A stretch of DNA of 64,000 nt from Mucilaginibacter endophyticus. Lineage in GTDB: Bacteria > Bacteroidota > Bacteroidia > Sphingobacteriales > Sphingobacteriaceae. Position numbers and translations under genes: made by a program. The notes under the pieces were generated by a model. That model was not told the origin of the DNA. It saw only the letters and a program-made list of their open reading frames with translations, and did not search any database. The stretch covers positions 1,185,949 to 1,249,948 of the forward strand of contig NZ_QPCG01000001.1 in assembly GCF_003351025.1 (NCBI RefSeq). Reading direction: 5' to 3'. This document shows positions 19,001 through 26,902 of this stretch, one piece after another. The first letter of the stretch is position 1; each line of letters starts with the position of its first letter.

Positions 19001-19480
19001 CTGTTGTTTGATGCGCAGGTTGGCGGCGTATCATACTCGCTATCAAACTACAAACTGGCCGAGCAGGGTAAGACAACGCTTACTTTACCGGGCAGGTACA
19101 ATGGTATCATCGGTAAAGGTGTAATCCAAAATCCTGACGGGAGCTACAGGCCAAATGATGTTATAGCCACCGATATTGACGGTTATTACCGCTCGCACTA
19201 TGGTATTGATAATGCCGAAGGCAATACGTTTTCAACCAACTTCCTGAAATTCCGCGAAGCAAGGTTTGATTATTCACTAAGTCCGCGTTTGGTTAAACGC
19301 CTTGGCTTACAGCGTGCTACTGTAGGTGTGTACGGTCGTGACCTGTACATCTGGACTAAGTGGCCAATCTTCGACCCTGAATTTGGTACACTTTCGGGCA
19401 GCGACATTGTACAGGGATTTGAGATAGCTCAGTTCCCGTCAACCCGCACATTTGGTTTTAACATAGTTATTGGCATTTAA
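16028..19480 (+). CDS. SusC-family TonB-linked transporter with STN signalling domain (locus 2)
   Basis: The protein has 1150 residues. A signal peptide ends near AEAQ (25). An STN (secretin/TonB N-terminal) domain is at about 30-112, with LRDAFQQIEKLSDISISYNN and LGETLDLLLKGTTCTYR. A carboxypeptidase-D-like domain is at about 115-195, then LNEVVVTALGIKREDKSLGY, the plug (LIVVDGVVINQG, VTVLKGPGAAALYGQRGANG) and the barrel ending in FGFNIVIGI. The STN domain signals substrate binding to the FecR protein encoded upstream. The transported ligand is unlikely to be a simple glycan because the downstream enzymes are phosphoesterases. Confidence 0.95.
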   Translation: MKKLWLLTMLFFLQLLFGGINAEAQTVTNKRITFGADGTMLRDAFQQIEKLSDISISYNNSLLDDKRKVNITKADRSLGETLDLLLKGTTCTYRAAGERNILIIAKTQDRGSIKGKVVDEKGQPLPGATVKIPGAGATTISGIDGSYTLNVVQGTYTVEASFISYETKRIQNVSVSSNANTTLSITLNPADNKLNEVVVTALGIKREDKSLGYSAPVIKGDQLTNALSGNWTDALSGKVAGLNLIRSNSGPAGSNKIILRGESNLTGDNEALIVVDGVVINQGSGRRTSNSGESAYGTSSDNMPADYGSNLNDINPEDIETVTVLKGPGAAALYGQRGANGAIIITTKSGKKHSGLGITFNSNASLESVNRWPDLQYEYGQGTAGSRYYSFGAGPDGASTSATSSAYGPKFDGQLFYQLDPVTQKQGTTRTPWVPYKNQIRDFFDVGQTFTNSVSVDGGSDKTTARFSATNVTNHWITPNTGYTRNSIALSVNSKINDKLTISAKVNYNNKNSDNLPGAGYGNQSLMYWFIFWQPNADLNWLKNYWRNGQEGKTIFYPFSSFPENPYAVSYEFINKSNRNSVTGNVEALYNVTKEFSVQVRATLDMGYEQRAQQRPYDAGTKYPKGSFRTQNIYSEEQGADFLLKYNKKITHDVNITATAGGSMLRNNYNRDEVRADSLVYPGVYSMANNAGPLVTLPYKSKYAINSFYGLLSTSFKDYLYVDLTARQDWISTLATANRTDQVGFFYPSASMSFLPSEAFKLPKFIDYAKVRASLAGVGSGTTNPYQTTFNYVTAGSTYAGGLQNPRTLSNPDLKPLRTTTLEVGAEMRMFSNRLGFDIALYTGNTKNQILSRTVDQSSGYSQAVINVGRVNNKGIEISLNGTPVRKANVFSWNVTATFSANKNTIEQLADSAVVLRNGPTGGGQIVARVGGSMGDMYGRGYLRSPDGQIVYDAATGFAKLSDNLVYLGNTIPKWKASMGHDFRYKQFNLHLLFDAQVGGVSYSLSNYKLAEQGKTTLTLPGRYNGIIGKGVIQNPDGSYRPNDVIATDIDGYYRSHYGIDNAEGNTFSTNFLKFREARFDYSLSPRLVKRLGLQRATVGVYGRDLYIWTKWPIFDPEFGTLSGSDIVQGFEIAQFPSTRTFGFNIVIGI

Positions 19481-19491
19481 TAATTAACAAT

Positions 19492-20982
19492 ATGAAAAGG
19501 AACGGATATATACTTATATCAATGATGATGTTGTTCGTTAGCATAATGTCGTCATGTAAAAAAGATTTTATTGAGCTTAATACCGACCCCAATGGTACGC
19601 CAAACGCCCTGCCGCAGCAGTTGCTGGCACCGGCGCTGGTAAATACTTTGGGTACCAATATGCTGCGCGCACGTAATTTTAATAACGAGCTGATGCAGGT
19701 TACCGTTGATCCGGGCGATTCGGAAGGTAAAGTGTTCAGGTATGATATCAAACGCACCTGGGCCGATGTTACCTGGAACGCCTGGTATACCCAGTTAACC
19801 AACTTTAAAGATATTTATACCATTGCCAGCAAGGAAGTAACTTACAGCAAAAGCTATATGGGTATTTCGTTGATATGCCAGGCCTGGTTATATTCATTGC
19901 TTACCGATACCTATGGCGATGTGCCTTACTTTGATTCGAACAAAGGGAAGGACGGAAACTTTACGCCCAAGTTTGATAAGCAGAAAGATATCTACCTGGA
20001 TATATTCAAAAACCTGGAAGCTGCAGATACCTTGCTTAACGCATCTGCAAACGTTGTTGCCGGTAGCGACCCCGTATTTAACGGTAATGCTTTAAAATGG
20101 CGCAAGTTTGGTAACTCACTTTATTTAAGGTTATTGTTAAGGGTATCTGGTAAGGCCGATGTTTCTGCCGATGTGATAGCCAAGATCAAACAGATTGTTG
20201 ATACTAATCCGGATGCTTACCCTATCATGGGCAGTAATGATGATTCGGCAGTTTTAAGGTGGACGGGCTCAGGCGCGTTGACATCGCCCTTTATTGGCGG
20301 GGTGCGCGAGCAGGACTGGAGACAGCCCGGTGTTTGCGAGTTTTTTGTTAACAACCTGGCCAAATGGGCCGATCCACGGTTAACTACCAATCGCTGGTCG
20401 ATATCAAGTTACCAGGGAGGTATTCAGGGTATTCCCAGCGGTTACGCTCCGGGGCAAAATATAGGCATCAAATCATACTTCCTGTCAACTACATCAACTA
20501 CTACTTTAATGAATGACCCATTGATGGGCAATATTATGAACTATTCGGAGCTGCAATTTATCCTTGCAGAGGCCGCCGCAAAAGGCTGGATAGCAGGTGA
20601 CGCAGCTACTTACTATAAAAATGGCATTAAGGCAGGCATCACATTCTGGATTCCGACAGATACCACATCAATAGATGCATATTTAGCCGCTGCCGATATA
20701 GTTTGGGATAATGCTGGTCCGCTTGACGAGAAAATGGAGATGATCCATGTTCAAAAATATTACTCCATGTTTTACACCGATTTTGAGCAGTGGTTTGAGT
20801 ATCGCCGTACCGGTCACCCGGTATTGCCAAAAGGTGCCGGTTTAAGGAACAATGGTATTATGCCGGCAAGGCTGCAATACCCGGTTTACGTACAATCAGC
20901 AAATCCTGACAGTTACAAAGCCGCGGTAGCCGCGCAAGGCGCAGATGAAATCAGTACGCAGGTGTGGTGGCAAAAACAATAA
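19492..20982 (+). CDS. SusD/RagB-family surface lipoprotein (locus 2)
   Basis: The protein has 496 residues with lipobox Cys22 (IMSSCKK). It resembles the SusD-like_2 branch: FIELNTDPNGTPNALPQQLLAPALVNT at the mature N terminus, SLICQAWLYSLLTDTYGDVPY around 125, FGNSLYLRLLLRVSG around 205, and YYSMFYTDFEQWFEYRRTGHP near the C terminus. It starts 11 bp after susC and would be its substrate-capturing lid. The branch differs from the SusD of PUL 1, in line with a different ligand. Confidence 0.92.
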   Translation: MKRNGYILISMMMLFVSIMSSCKKDFIELNTDPNGTPNALPQQLLAPALVNTLGTNMLRARNFNNELMQVTVDPGDSEGKVFRYDIKRTWADVTWNAWYTQLTNFKDIYTIASKEVTYSKSYMGISLICQAWLYSLLTDTYGDVPYFDSNKGKDGNFTPKFDKQKDIYLDIFKNLEAADTLLNASANVVAGSDPVFNGNALKWRKFGNSLYLRLLLRVSGKADVSADVIAKIKQIVDTNPDAYPIMGSNDDSAVLRWTGSGALTSPFIGGVREQDWRQPGVCEFFVNNLAKWADPRLTTNRWSISSYQGGIQGIPSGYAPGQNIGIKSYFLSTTSTTTLMNDPLMGNIMNYSELQFILAEAAAKGWIAGDAATYYKNGIKAGITFWIPTDTTSIDAYLAAADIVWDNAGPLDEKMEMIHVQKYYSMFYTDFEQWFEYRRTGHPVLPKGAGLRNNGIMPARLQYPVYVQSANPDSYKAAVAAQGADEISTQVWWQKQ

Positions 20983-21013
20983 CAGACCGGTTTTAAACTA
21001 AGATATCCATAAA

Positions 21014-22516
21014 ATGAAAAAGATATATTTATTACTGGTATTGGCGACAGCCGCTGTCAGTATGAATTCATGTAAAAAGAATAACTACGCCGAAGGGACG
21101 TTGAGCCCCATCATAGCTGTTGTTGACCTTCGCGGTATTTACAAAGGCGCGGATGTTGTGCTTAACAGCAACAACATGGGTGGTGCCAAGGAAATAGTAG
21201 GGGTGGTGATCTCAAATGCCGCTGCCGGTAACTGCCCTGCCGGCGTATTGGTAGTACAAAACAATCGCCGCAACGCGGTAAGGGGTATAGCCCTTGAAAT
21301 AGGTAATGCCGCTGCCAACTATGTTCCCGGTGATTCGGTTGTGGTACAGGTTAACGGCGCTACACTTACTAAAGTTAACGGCAGTATGCGCGTTAAAGGC
21401 CTCACAGAGGCGTCGGTAAGTAAAGTTGCCGATAATAAGACTATCAAAGTACAATCGGTTCCCTCAGCTACATTGCTTGCTTCGCCGGATGTTTATGAAG
21501 AAACACTGGTTACCATAGCCAAGGCAGTAACTGATCCGGAGCCGCAACAGGGTGAAACCTATGCGGGTGATAAAACCATTAACGATGGTTTTGGTAAAAT
21601 TACCATGCATACCGAAACTAACGCGAATTTCGCGACGACAGGATTGCCATTCAGTGCTAATTTCAGCGGGATCCCGTTCGCGGTAACTTCAGGTACCGAT
21701 ACCAAAATGCAGCTTTGGCCACGCACTATTGATGATGTGTTTACGCTTGCAGCAACCAAGCCATCGCCAATTATCATAACCGGTTACCTGACCAACCCTT
21801 CCGGCAGCGACGCTGATTATGAATATATTCAGTTTAAGGCTACTAAGGATATTGATTTTTCGGTAACCAACTATGCCGTAGTAACCTGTAATAACGCGGG
21901 TACTAATCCCGCTCCGGTAAACGGCTGGGCACAGGGGCTGGCAAAAACCTATAAGTTTAACCTTACATCAGGAACAGTTAAAAAAGGCCAGTTCTTTTAT
22001 GTGGGCGGTAACAAAAATATCTGGGGCAAAGGCTCAACCGATATGAGCTCATCAAACTGGATCAATAGCACCATGTACGCTGAAGTTCCCGGTGCTGATT
22101 TTGGTAACGTAACTACAAACCTGCTGGCCAACAGCGGTAACGTTGCGGGTGTGGCTGTGTTTGCGGGTATAACCGTTAATGCTTCAAGTGTTCCGCTTGA
22201 TGTGATCATGTATGGTGGTAGCGGTACTGTTTACTCGGCTGGTCCGCCGGAAATTGGTTACCGCATTACCAATACTGATTATTACAGCACCATTAACCCG
22301 GTAACACGTACCGAGCAGGGCTTTTACGGCGGTGGTTCAAATACATCAAAGCTACCATTGCCAACAGATGGGTTATTTAGCCAGTTAGGTGGTGTATACG
22401 ACGCGCTTACCGGCAGGTGGACAACCGGCAGAACAGTGACCAGTGTTCCACTGACATTGACATCGCCGATTACTGCTATTGAAACAGCCACAGGTGTAAC
22501 AACAATTCAAAATTAA
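21014..22516 (+). CDS. DUF5689-containing lipoprotein (locus 2)
   Basis: The protein has 500 residues with lipobox Cys20 (SMNSCKK). The N-terminal part (about 30-245) is DUF5689, an OB-fold-like beta domain with GVVISNAAAGNCPAGVLVVQ, GDSVVVQVNGATLTK and ending LWPRTIDDVF. The C-terminal half (about 250-500) is a beta-rich domain starting SPIIITGYLTNPSGSD, reminiscent of lamin-tail-like surface domains, with no catalytic motif that I recognise. It lies 31 bp after susD. Proteins of this type often accompany SusCD pairs whose enzymes are phosphatases or nucleases, and probably help bind ligand at the cell surface. Function is not established. Confidence 0.8.
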   Translation: MKKIYLLLVLATAAVSMNSCKKNNYAEGTLSPIIAVVDLRGIYKGADVVLNSNNMGGAKEIVGVVISNAAAGNCPAGVLVVQNNRRNAVRGIALEIGNAAANYVPGDSVVVQVNGATLTKVNGSMRVKGLTEASVSKVADNKTIKVQSVPSATLLASPDVYEETLVTIAKAVTDPEPQQGETYAGDKTINDGFGKITMHTETNANFATTGLPFSANFSGIPFAVTSGTDTKMQLWPRTIDDVFTLAATKPSPIIITGYLTNPSGSDADYEYIQFKATKDIDFSVTNYAVVTCNNAGTNPAPVNGWAQGLAKTYKFNLTSGTVKKGQFFYVGGNKNIWGKGSTDMSSSNWINSTMYAEVPGADFGNVTTNLLANSGNVAGVAVFAGITVNASSVPLDVIMYGGSGTVYSAGPPEIGYRITNTDYYSTINPVTRTEQGFYGGGSNTSKLPLPTDGLFSQLGGVYDALTGRWTTGRTVTSVPLTLTSPITAIETATGVTTIQN

Positions 22517-22570
22517 ACACAATAAGGGGCCAATGATGAATTTATAGGTGTAAAAGTCAGGGAATGTGCG

Positions 22571-22690
22571 ATTCCCTCCCCTGGGAGGGTGTAGGGAGGG
22601 GTTTCATCCGCCGGATCATTTGATCAGTAAGGCGGATAACCCCTCCCTGCCGTCACACGTTCCCGTCGCGCCCCTCCCGAGGGAGGGAAT
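22571..22690. repeat. Long imperfect palindromic element (G/C-block family)
   Basis: Outer arms ATTCCCTCCC and GGGAGGGAAT and inner arms AGGGAGGGGTTTCATCCGCC and GGCGGATAACCCCTCCCT face each other around a short centre containing TGATCA. The structure is a large nested inverted repeat inserted between the DUF5689 and metallophosphoesterase genes. It looks like a non-coding interspersed element and could also attenuate read-through from susCD. Confidence 0.75.
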
Positions 22691-22787
22691 TGAAAGCTTG
22701 TGACTACCTGCAATTTATCATCGAGCCTTTTTCACATCCACATTTACCAAAGCTCAACACCCGTTTGAACTTTGAAAACATAACCCA

Positions 22788-24203
22788 ATGAACAGAAGAT
22801 CATTTTTACAGGGCGTAGGCCTTATAACCGGCGGCGCGTTTATCTCGCTGCGTGCCAACGCACTTACTCAAATACTAAGCGGCGATACGGTAAAAGGCCG
22901 TGTTACCGCCGGAAAAAAAGGAATTAAAGGAGTAGTTATATCCGACGGTTTTTCGGTAGTGCTTACCGATGATAAGGGCAATTACGAACTTACACCGAAT
23001 GAAAAAGCCAAAAGCATTTTCATGAGCACCCCATCGGGCTACGAGTTTAAAACCGATTATAATATTGCCAAACATTATGAAAAAATTGGAAGCAGCTCGC
23101 ATTTTGATTTTAAACTGGAGCCGTTGAAAGTTGATGATAATAACCATCATTTCATCATTTGGGCCGATCCGCAGGTTAAAAACAAAAAGGACGTTAAGCA
23201 AATGATGGATACTTCTGTCCCCGACACAATTGCCACCATCAAATCATTAGGTAAAAACGCGCTGGTACACGGCATTTGCGTAGGCGATATCGTTTGGGAC
23301 AATCATGAACTTTTCCCGGACTACAACGAGGCTGTAGCTCAAATGGGGATCCCATTTTTCCAGGCGATAGGCAACCATGATATGGACTATCGCCAGGGCG
23401 GCGATGAAACATCGGATGTTACTTTTAAGCAGATCTATGGGCCAACCTATTACTCATTTAACAGGGGCAAGGCGCATTATGTGGTATTAGATAATGTACG
23501 TTATCTCGGCGTTGAACGGGAGTATGATGGATATATTACCGAAGATCAGTTAAACTGGCTGGCAAAAGATTTGCAACATGTTAATAAAGACCAATTGCTG
23601 ATCATAAACCTGCATATCCCGGTTTATAACCAGGTAAAAAACAATCAGGATTTTTATAAGGTGCTTAATGGTTTCAGTAACGTGCACATCATGTCGGGCC
23701 ATACCCATTACCATGATAACAACATTAATAACAATATTTTTGAGCATAACCATGGCACGGTTTGCGGTGGCTGGTGGACAGGCCCCATCTGTGTGGATGG
23801 TACGCCGCGCGGCTACGGCGTGTACTCTGTTAATGGTACCGAATTGAAATGGTACTATAAATCTACCGGTTTGCCTGCCGAAAACCAAATAAGCGTTTAT
23901 GCCGAAAAACTAACCGATCAGATGCGCCTTATCGCTAATGTTTGGAACTATGACCCACAATGGAAGGTAGTGTATTATTTAGATGACAAACCGATGGGGG
24001 CCTTATCAAAAGAGCAGGGATATGATCCTTTATCGGTAAGTTTGTACAAGGGCGATCAGTTACCGGCAGGTCGTCATTTTGTGGAGCCGCATGAAACCGG
24101 GCACTTGTTTGTGGCGCACTTTGATCCCTCGGTTAAAAAGGTTAGGGTAGAAGCTACAGATCGTTTTGGAAATAAATATACAAGCGAATTAGATGCAAAA
24201 TAA
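22788..24203 (+). CDS. Calcineurin-like metallophosphoesterase, exported
   Basis: The protein has 471 residues. The N terminus MNRRSFLQGVG is a twin-arginine signal, implying export as a folded metalloenzyme. A beta-sandwich N domain (about 33-115) precedes the catalytic domain with the dinuclear-metal motifs Asp127 (ADPQ), GDIVWDN, Gly195-Asp198 (GNHD), NLHIPV and Gly304-His307 (GHTH). A C-terminal beta domain (about 375-471) matches the MetallophosC type. The substrate is a phosphomonoester or diester, not predictable further. The stop overlaps the GDPD start by 11 bp, so the two act in one pathway, probably finishing breakdown of imported phosphodiesters. Confidence 0.9.
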   Translation: MNRRSFLQGVGLITGGAFISLRANALTQILSGDTVKGRVTAGKKGIKGVVISDGFSVVLTDDKGNYELTPNEKAKSIFMSTPSGYEFKTDYNIAKHYEKIGSSSHFDFKLEPLKVDDNNHHFIIWADPQVKNKKDVKQMMDTSVPDTIATIKSLGKNALVHGICVGDIVWDNHELFPDYNEAVAQMGIPFFQAIGNHDMDYRQGGDETSDVTFKQIYGPTYYSFNRGKAHYVVLDNVRYLGVEREYDGYITEDQLNWLAKDLQHVNKDQLLIINLHIPVYNQVKNNQDFYKVLNGFSNVHIMSGHTHYHDNNINNNIFEHNHGTVCGGWWTGPICVDGTPRGYGVYSVNGTELKWYYKSTGLPAENQISVYAEKLTDQMRLIANVWNYDPQWKVVYYLDDKPMGALSKEQGYDPLSVSLYKGDQLPAGRHFVEPHETGHLFVAHFDPSVKKVRVEATDRFGNKYTSELDAK

Positions 24204-25095
24204 ATTAAACATTGTTGCAGGAATAAGCCTTATCTTGTTATCAGGCTTTACGGTTGTTAAAAACATGGAATTTAAAAATGCCGATTATCCTTCGTTCAGT
24301 GCCGAAGCACACCGCGGCGGAAGGGGGCTGATGCCTGAAAATACCATTCCGGCCATGAAGAACGGCATTGATCTTGGCGTTACCACGTTGGAGATGGATA
24401 CTCACATCACAGCCGATGGACAGGTGGTATTATCGCACGATGAATACATCAACCCGCTGTTTTCGCTTACGCCTGATGGCAAGGAGATCAGCAACGAAGA
24501 AGGGAAAAACCTGATCCTGTACAAGATGAAGTATGAGGATCTGAAGAAATATGACGTAGGTTCTAAATTCTACAGCAAGTTTCCCCGCCAAAAAAAGCTC
24601 AAAACCTATATGCCGCTATTATCCGAATTGATCGATTCGGTACAGAACTATATTAAGATAAATCATAAGAAGCCGGTTTTTTATAATATCGAAACCAAGT
24701 GTTCTCCCGCAGGTGATGGGATTTATAATCCTGGTCCGCAAGAGTTTGTAGATAAGCTGATGGCGGTACTGATCAAAAAGAAGATCCTGCCTTATGTGGT
24801 GATCCAGTCGTTTGATAAACGCACGCTGCAGATCATTCACAAGCAATACCCGGATGTACGTACATCCTATCTTATCGAAAATAAAAAATCGTTTGAAGAT
24901 AACATGGCCGATCTGGGTTTTACACCTTTCATCCTGAGCCCGGCCTATAAACTGGTTAATGCCGATCTGGTAAAGAAATGCCACGATGCCAGGGTTAAAA
25001 TATTGCCATGGACGGTGAATACCAAAGATGAAATTGAACAACTTAAAGCTTTGGGCGTAGATGGCGTAATTACCGATTACCCGGATTTGTATTGA
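24193..25095 (+). CDS. Glycerophosphodiester phosphodiesterase
   Basis: The protein has 300 residues with an N-terminal hydrophobic segment (IVAGISLILLSGFTVV) that should place it in the periplasm. The GDPD TIM-barrel motifs are complete: His40 and Arg41 in EAHRGGRGLMPENT, metal ligands Glu67 and Asp69 in LEMDTH, and catalytic His82 in LSHDEY. The C terminus has LGVDGVITDYPDLY, the normal family end. It hydrolyses glycerophosphodiesters to glycerol-3-phosphate and alcohol. It is translationally coupled to the metallophosphoesterase and closes locus 2. Confidence 0.95.
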   Translation: MQNKLNIVAGISLILLSGFTVVKNMEFKNADYPSFSAEAHRGGRGLMPENTIPAMKNGIDLGVTTLEMDTHITADGQVVLSHDEYINPLFSLTPDGKEISNEEGKNLILYKMKYEDLKKYDVGSKFYSKFPRQKKLKTYMPLLSELIDSVQNYIKINHKKPVFYNIETKCSPAGDGIYNPGPQEFVDKLMAVLIKKKILPYVVIQSFDKRTLQIIHKQYPDVRTSYLIENKKSFEDNMADLGFTPFILSPAYKLVNADLVKKCHDARVKILPWTVNTKDEIEQLKALGVDGVITDYPDLY

Positions 25096-25105
25096 TGGAA
25101 AAAAA

Positions 25106-25220
25106 TATGTCATTGCGAGCGCAGCGCGGCAATCGCACGGAAGCATAGCCGCTCTGTATAGTATGCGATTGCCGCGTCGCGCCGATGCTCATACCCGTTT
25201 TGCTCCTCGCAATGACATAT
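25106..25220. repeat. Interspersed palindromic element, family TGTCATTGCGAG (copy A)
   Basis: Terminal arms ATGTCATTGCGAG (from 25107) and CTCGCAATGACAT (to about 25218) are perfect inverted repeats. Internal sequence includes GGCAATCGCACGGAAGCATA and GCGATTGCC. The element is closely similar along its length to 43878-43973. It follows the GDPD stop by 10 bp and is non-coding. Confidence 0.85.
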
Positions 25221-25345
25221 TTTTATTTTCGCGCTCACGCCAAATAAGCTGAATGTAATGTCAATTTCTGATAATCTAAACATTAAATTTAAGTGTGATA
25301 TTGCGGTTGTTAAAACGTTTTATCAATTTAACCAACAACCCAATC

Positions 25346-26746
25346 ATGTTTAAATTACGAGCTTTATGCTTCATGGCACTTTGTGCTGCTTCACTCTCAC
25401 TAAAAGCACAAACGACCCAGCAACCTGTAAAACCGCTTGCCCAGTTGCAGCAGGAATTTGTCGACCTGCGTTTTGGTATGTTCATCCATTTTAACATTCC
25501 AACCTATATGGATCAGGACTGGGCAGATCCGGATGCGCTGCCAACTATATTCAACCCCAAAAAACTGAATTGCGACCAGTGGGCAAAGGCGGCCAAATCG
25601 GCAAACATGACCTACGGTTGTATTACCACCAAGCACCACAGCGGTTTTTGTATCTGGGATACCAAAACAACCGATTATAACGTGATGAACAGTCCGCTGA
25701 AAAAGGATGTGGTTAAAGAATACACCGACGCGTTCAGGGCTAATGGCCTGAAAGTGTTCCTGTATTATTCTATACTGGACACCCACCACAGGTTGAGGCC
25801 AAACATGATCACGCCAAAGCATATTGATATGGTTAAAGCACAGATCACCGAGCTGATGACCAAGTACGGCGAGATCTCGGCATTGATCATTGACGGCTGG
25901 GATGCCCCGTGGTCAAGGATTTCGTATGATGATGTTCCGTTTGAAGAGATCTACACCTTAGTAAAATCCTTGCAACCTAACTGTTTGGTAATGGATCTAA
26001 ACGGTGCCAAATACCCGGCCGAGGGCATGTACTATACCGATATCAAAACCTATGAAATGGGAGCGGGACAGCGTGTATCAACCAAAGATAACCGCATGCC
26101 TGCTATTGCCTGTTTACCATTACAAGCCAACTGGTTTTGGGAAACAAGCCACCCAACAACCCCGGTCAAGGAACCTGCAAAACTGGTTAATGATATCCTG
26201 AAACCATTAAACAATGTTGATTGTAATTTTATCCTGAACGTAGCGCCAAACCGCGATGGCCTGTTTGATGATAACGCCCTTGCCGCGCTTAAAGAAATTG
26301 GTAAGCTTTGGAAAAATGAAGGCCCGGTTGCCAAACTCTCTACATTGGATGCGCCTATCATTTCATCAAATATTGCTAAAAACCAGCCTGCAAGCTCAAG
26401 CTGGAGCGATGATTCGGCCATAATGGATTTTGCTAATGATGATGATTTTCATAGTTCATGGGTATCAAACCCAACGGTTAAAAACCCATGGTACGAGATC
26501 GACTTTAAGAAAGACCAGGCGCTGAATACCATTGTTATTGCAGAGGAAAAACCAAACATTTCACATTACCGCCTGGAGTATTACCTAAATGGAAGCTGGA
26601 AACCATTGTTTGATGGTGAAAACGCCAGCAAGATCAAAGTGCACCGTTTTGACAGGGTTTGGGCCGGTAAGGTTCGGATCTCTGTAGATAAGGCCGACCA
26701 CCAGGTATCAATAGCCGAATTTCAGGTTTATAACGAAAGAAGATAG
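25346..26746 (+). CDS. GH29 alpha-L-fucosidase with C-terminal discoidin-like domain
   Basis: The ATG at 25346 gives 466 residues with a signal peptide ending in SLKAQ (22). The TIM barrel has FGMFIHFNIPTY, MTYGCITTKHHSGFCIWDT and LFLYYS-type strands; Asp183 in LIIDGWDAPW is the expected nucleophile. About residues 350-466 form a beta-sandwich with features of an F5/8-type C (CBM32-like) module: SSSWSDDSAIMDFANDDDFH, NPWYEIDFKKDQALNTIVI and a final VSIAEFQVY. The enzyme releases alpha-L-fucose outside the cytoplasm. A GTG-start extension from 25295 lacks a proper signal peptide. It ends with its own terminator, so it is a separate transcription unit from GH95. Confidence 0.92.
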   Translation: MFKLRALCFMALCAASLSLKAQTTQQPVKPLAQLQQEFVDLRFGMFIHFNIPTYMDQDWADPDALPTIFNPKKLNCDQWAKAAKSANMTYGCITTKHHSGFCIWDTKTTDYNVMNSPLKKDVVKEYTDAFRANGLKVFLYYSILDTHHRLRPNMITPKHIDMVKAQITELMTKYGEISALIIDGWDAPWSRISYDDVPFEEIYTLVKSLQPNCLVMDLNGAKYPAEGMYYTDIKTYEMGAGQRVSTKDNRMPAIACLPLQANWFWETSHPTTPVKEPAKLVNDILKPLNNVDCNFILNVAPNRDGLFDDNALAALKEIGKLWKNEGPVAKLSTLDAPIISSNIAKNQPASSSWSDDSAIMDFANDDDFHSSWVSNPTVKNPWYEIDFKKDQALNTIVIAEEKPNISHYRLEYYLNGSWKPLFDGENASKIKVHRFDRVWAGKVRISVDKADHQVSIAEFQVYNERR

Positions 26747-26780
26747 TACACTATAACTGACTGACTACTTACTAATGAAG

Positions 26781-26804
26781 ACCCGCCCGCAAGGCGGGTT
26801 TTTC
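26781..26804 (+). terminator. Intrinsic terminator after the GH29 gene
   Basis: ACCCGCC (26781-26787) pairs with GGCGGGT (26793-26799) around CGCAA, followed by TTTTTC. This is a textbook rho-independent terminator 34 bp after the stop. Confidence 0.9.
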
Positions 26805-26902
26805 ATTTACAATTAACCGTTTTGGATATAAAAATGCCAATAAGCATTATTTTTTATAGCAGCCGCATTGTTATACTTGTAAAAACAATTGTATCCTACT
26901 TT

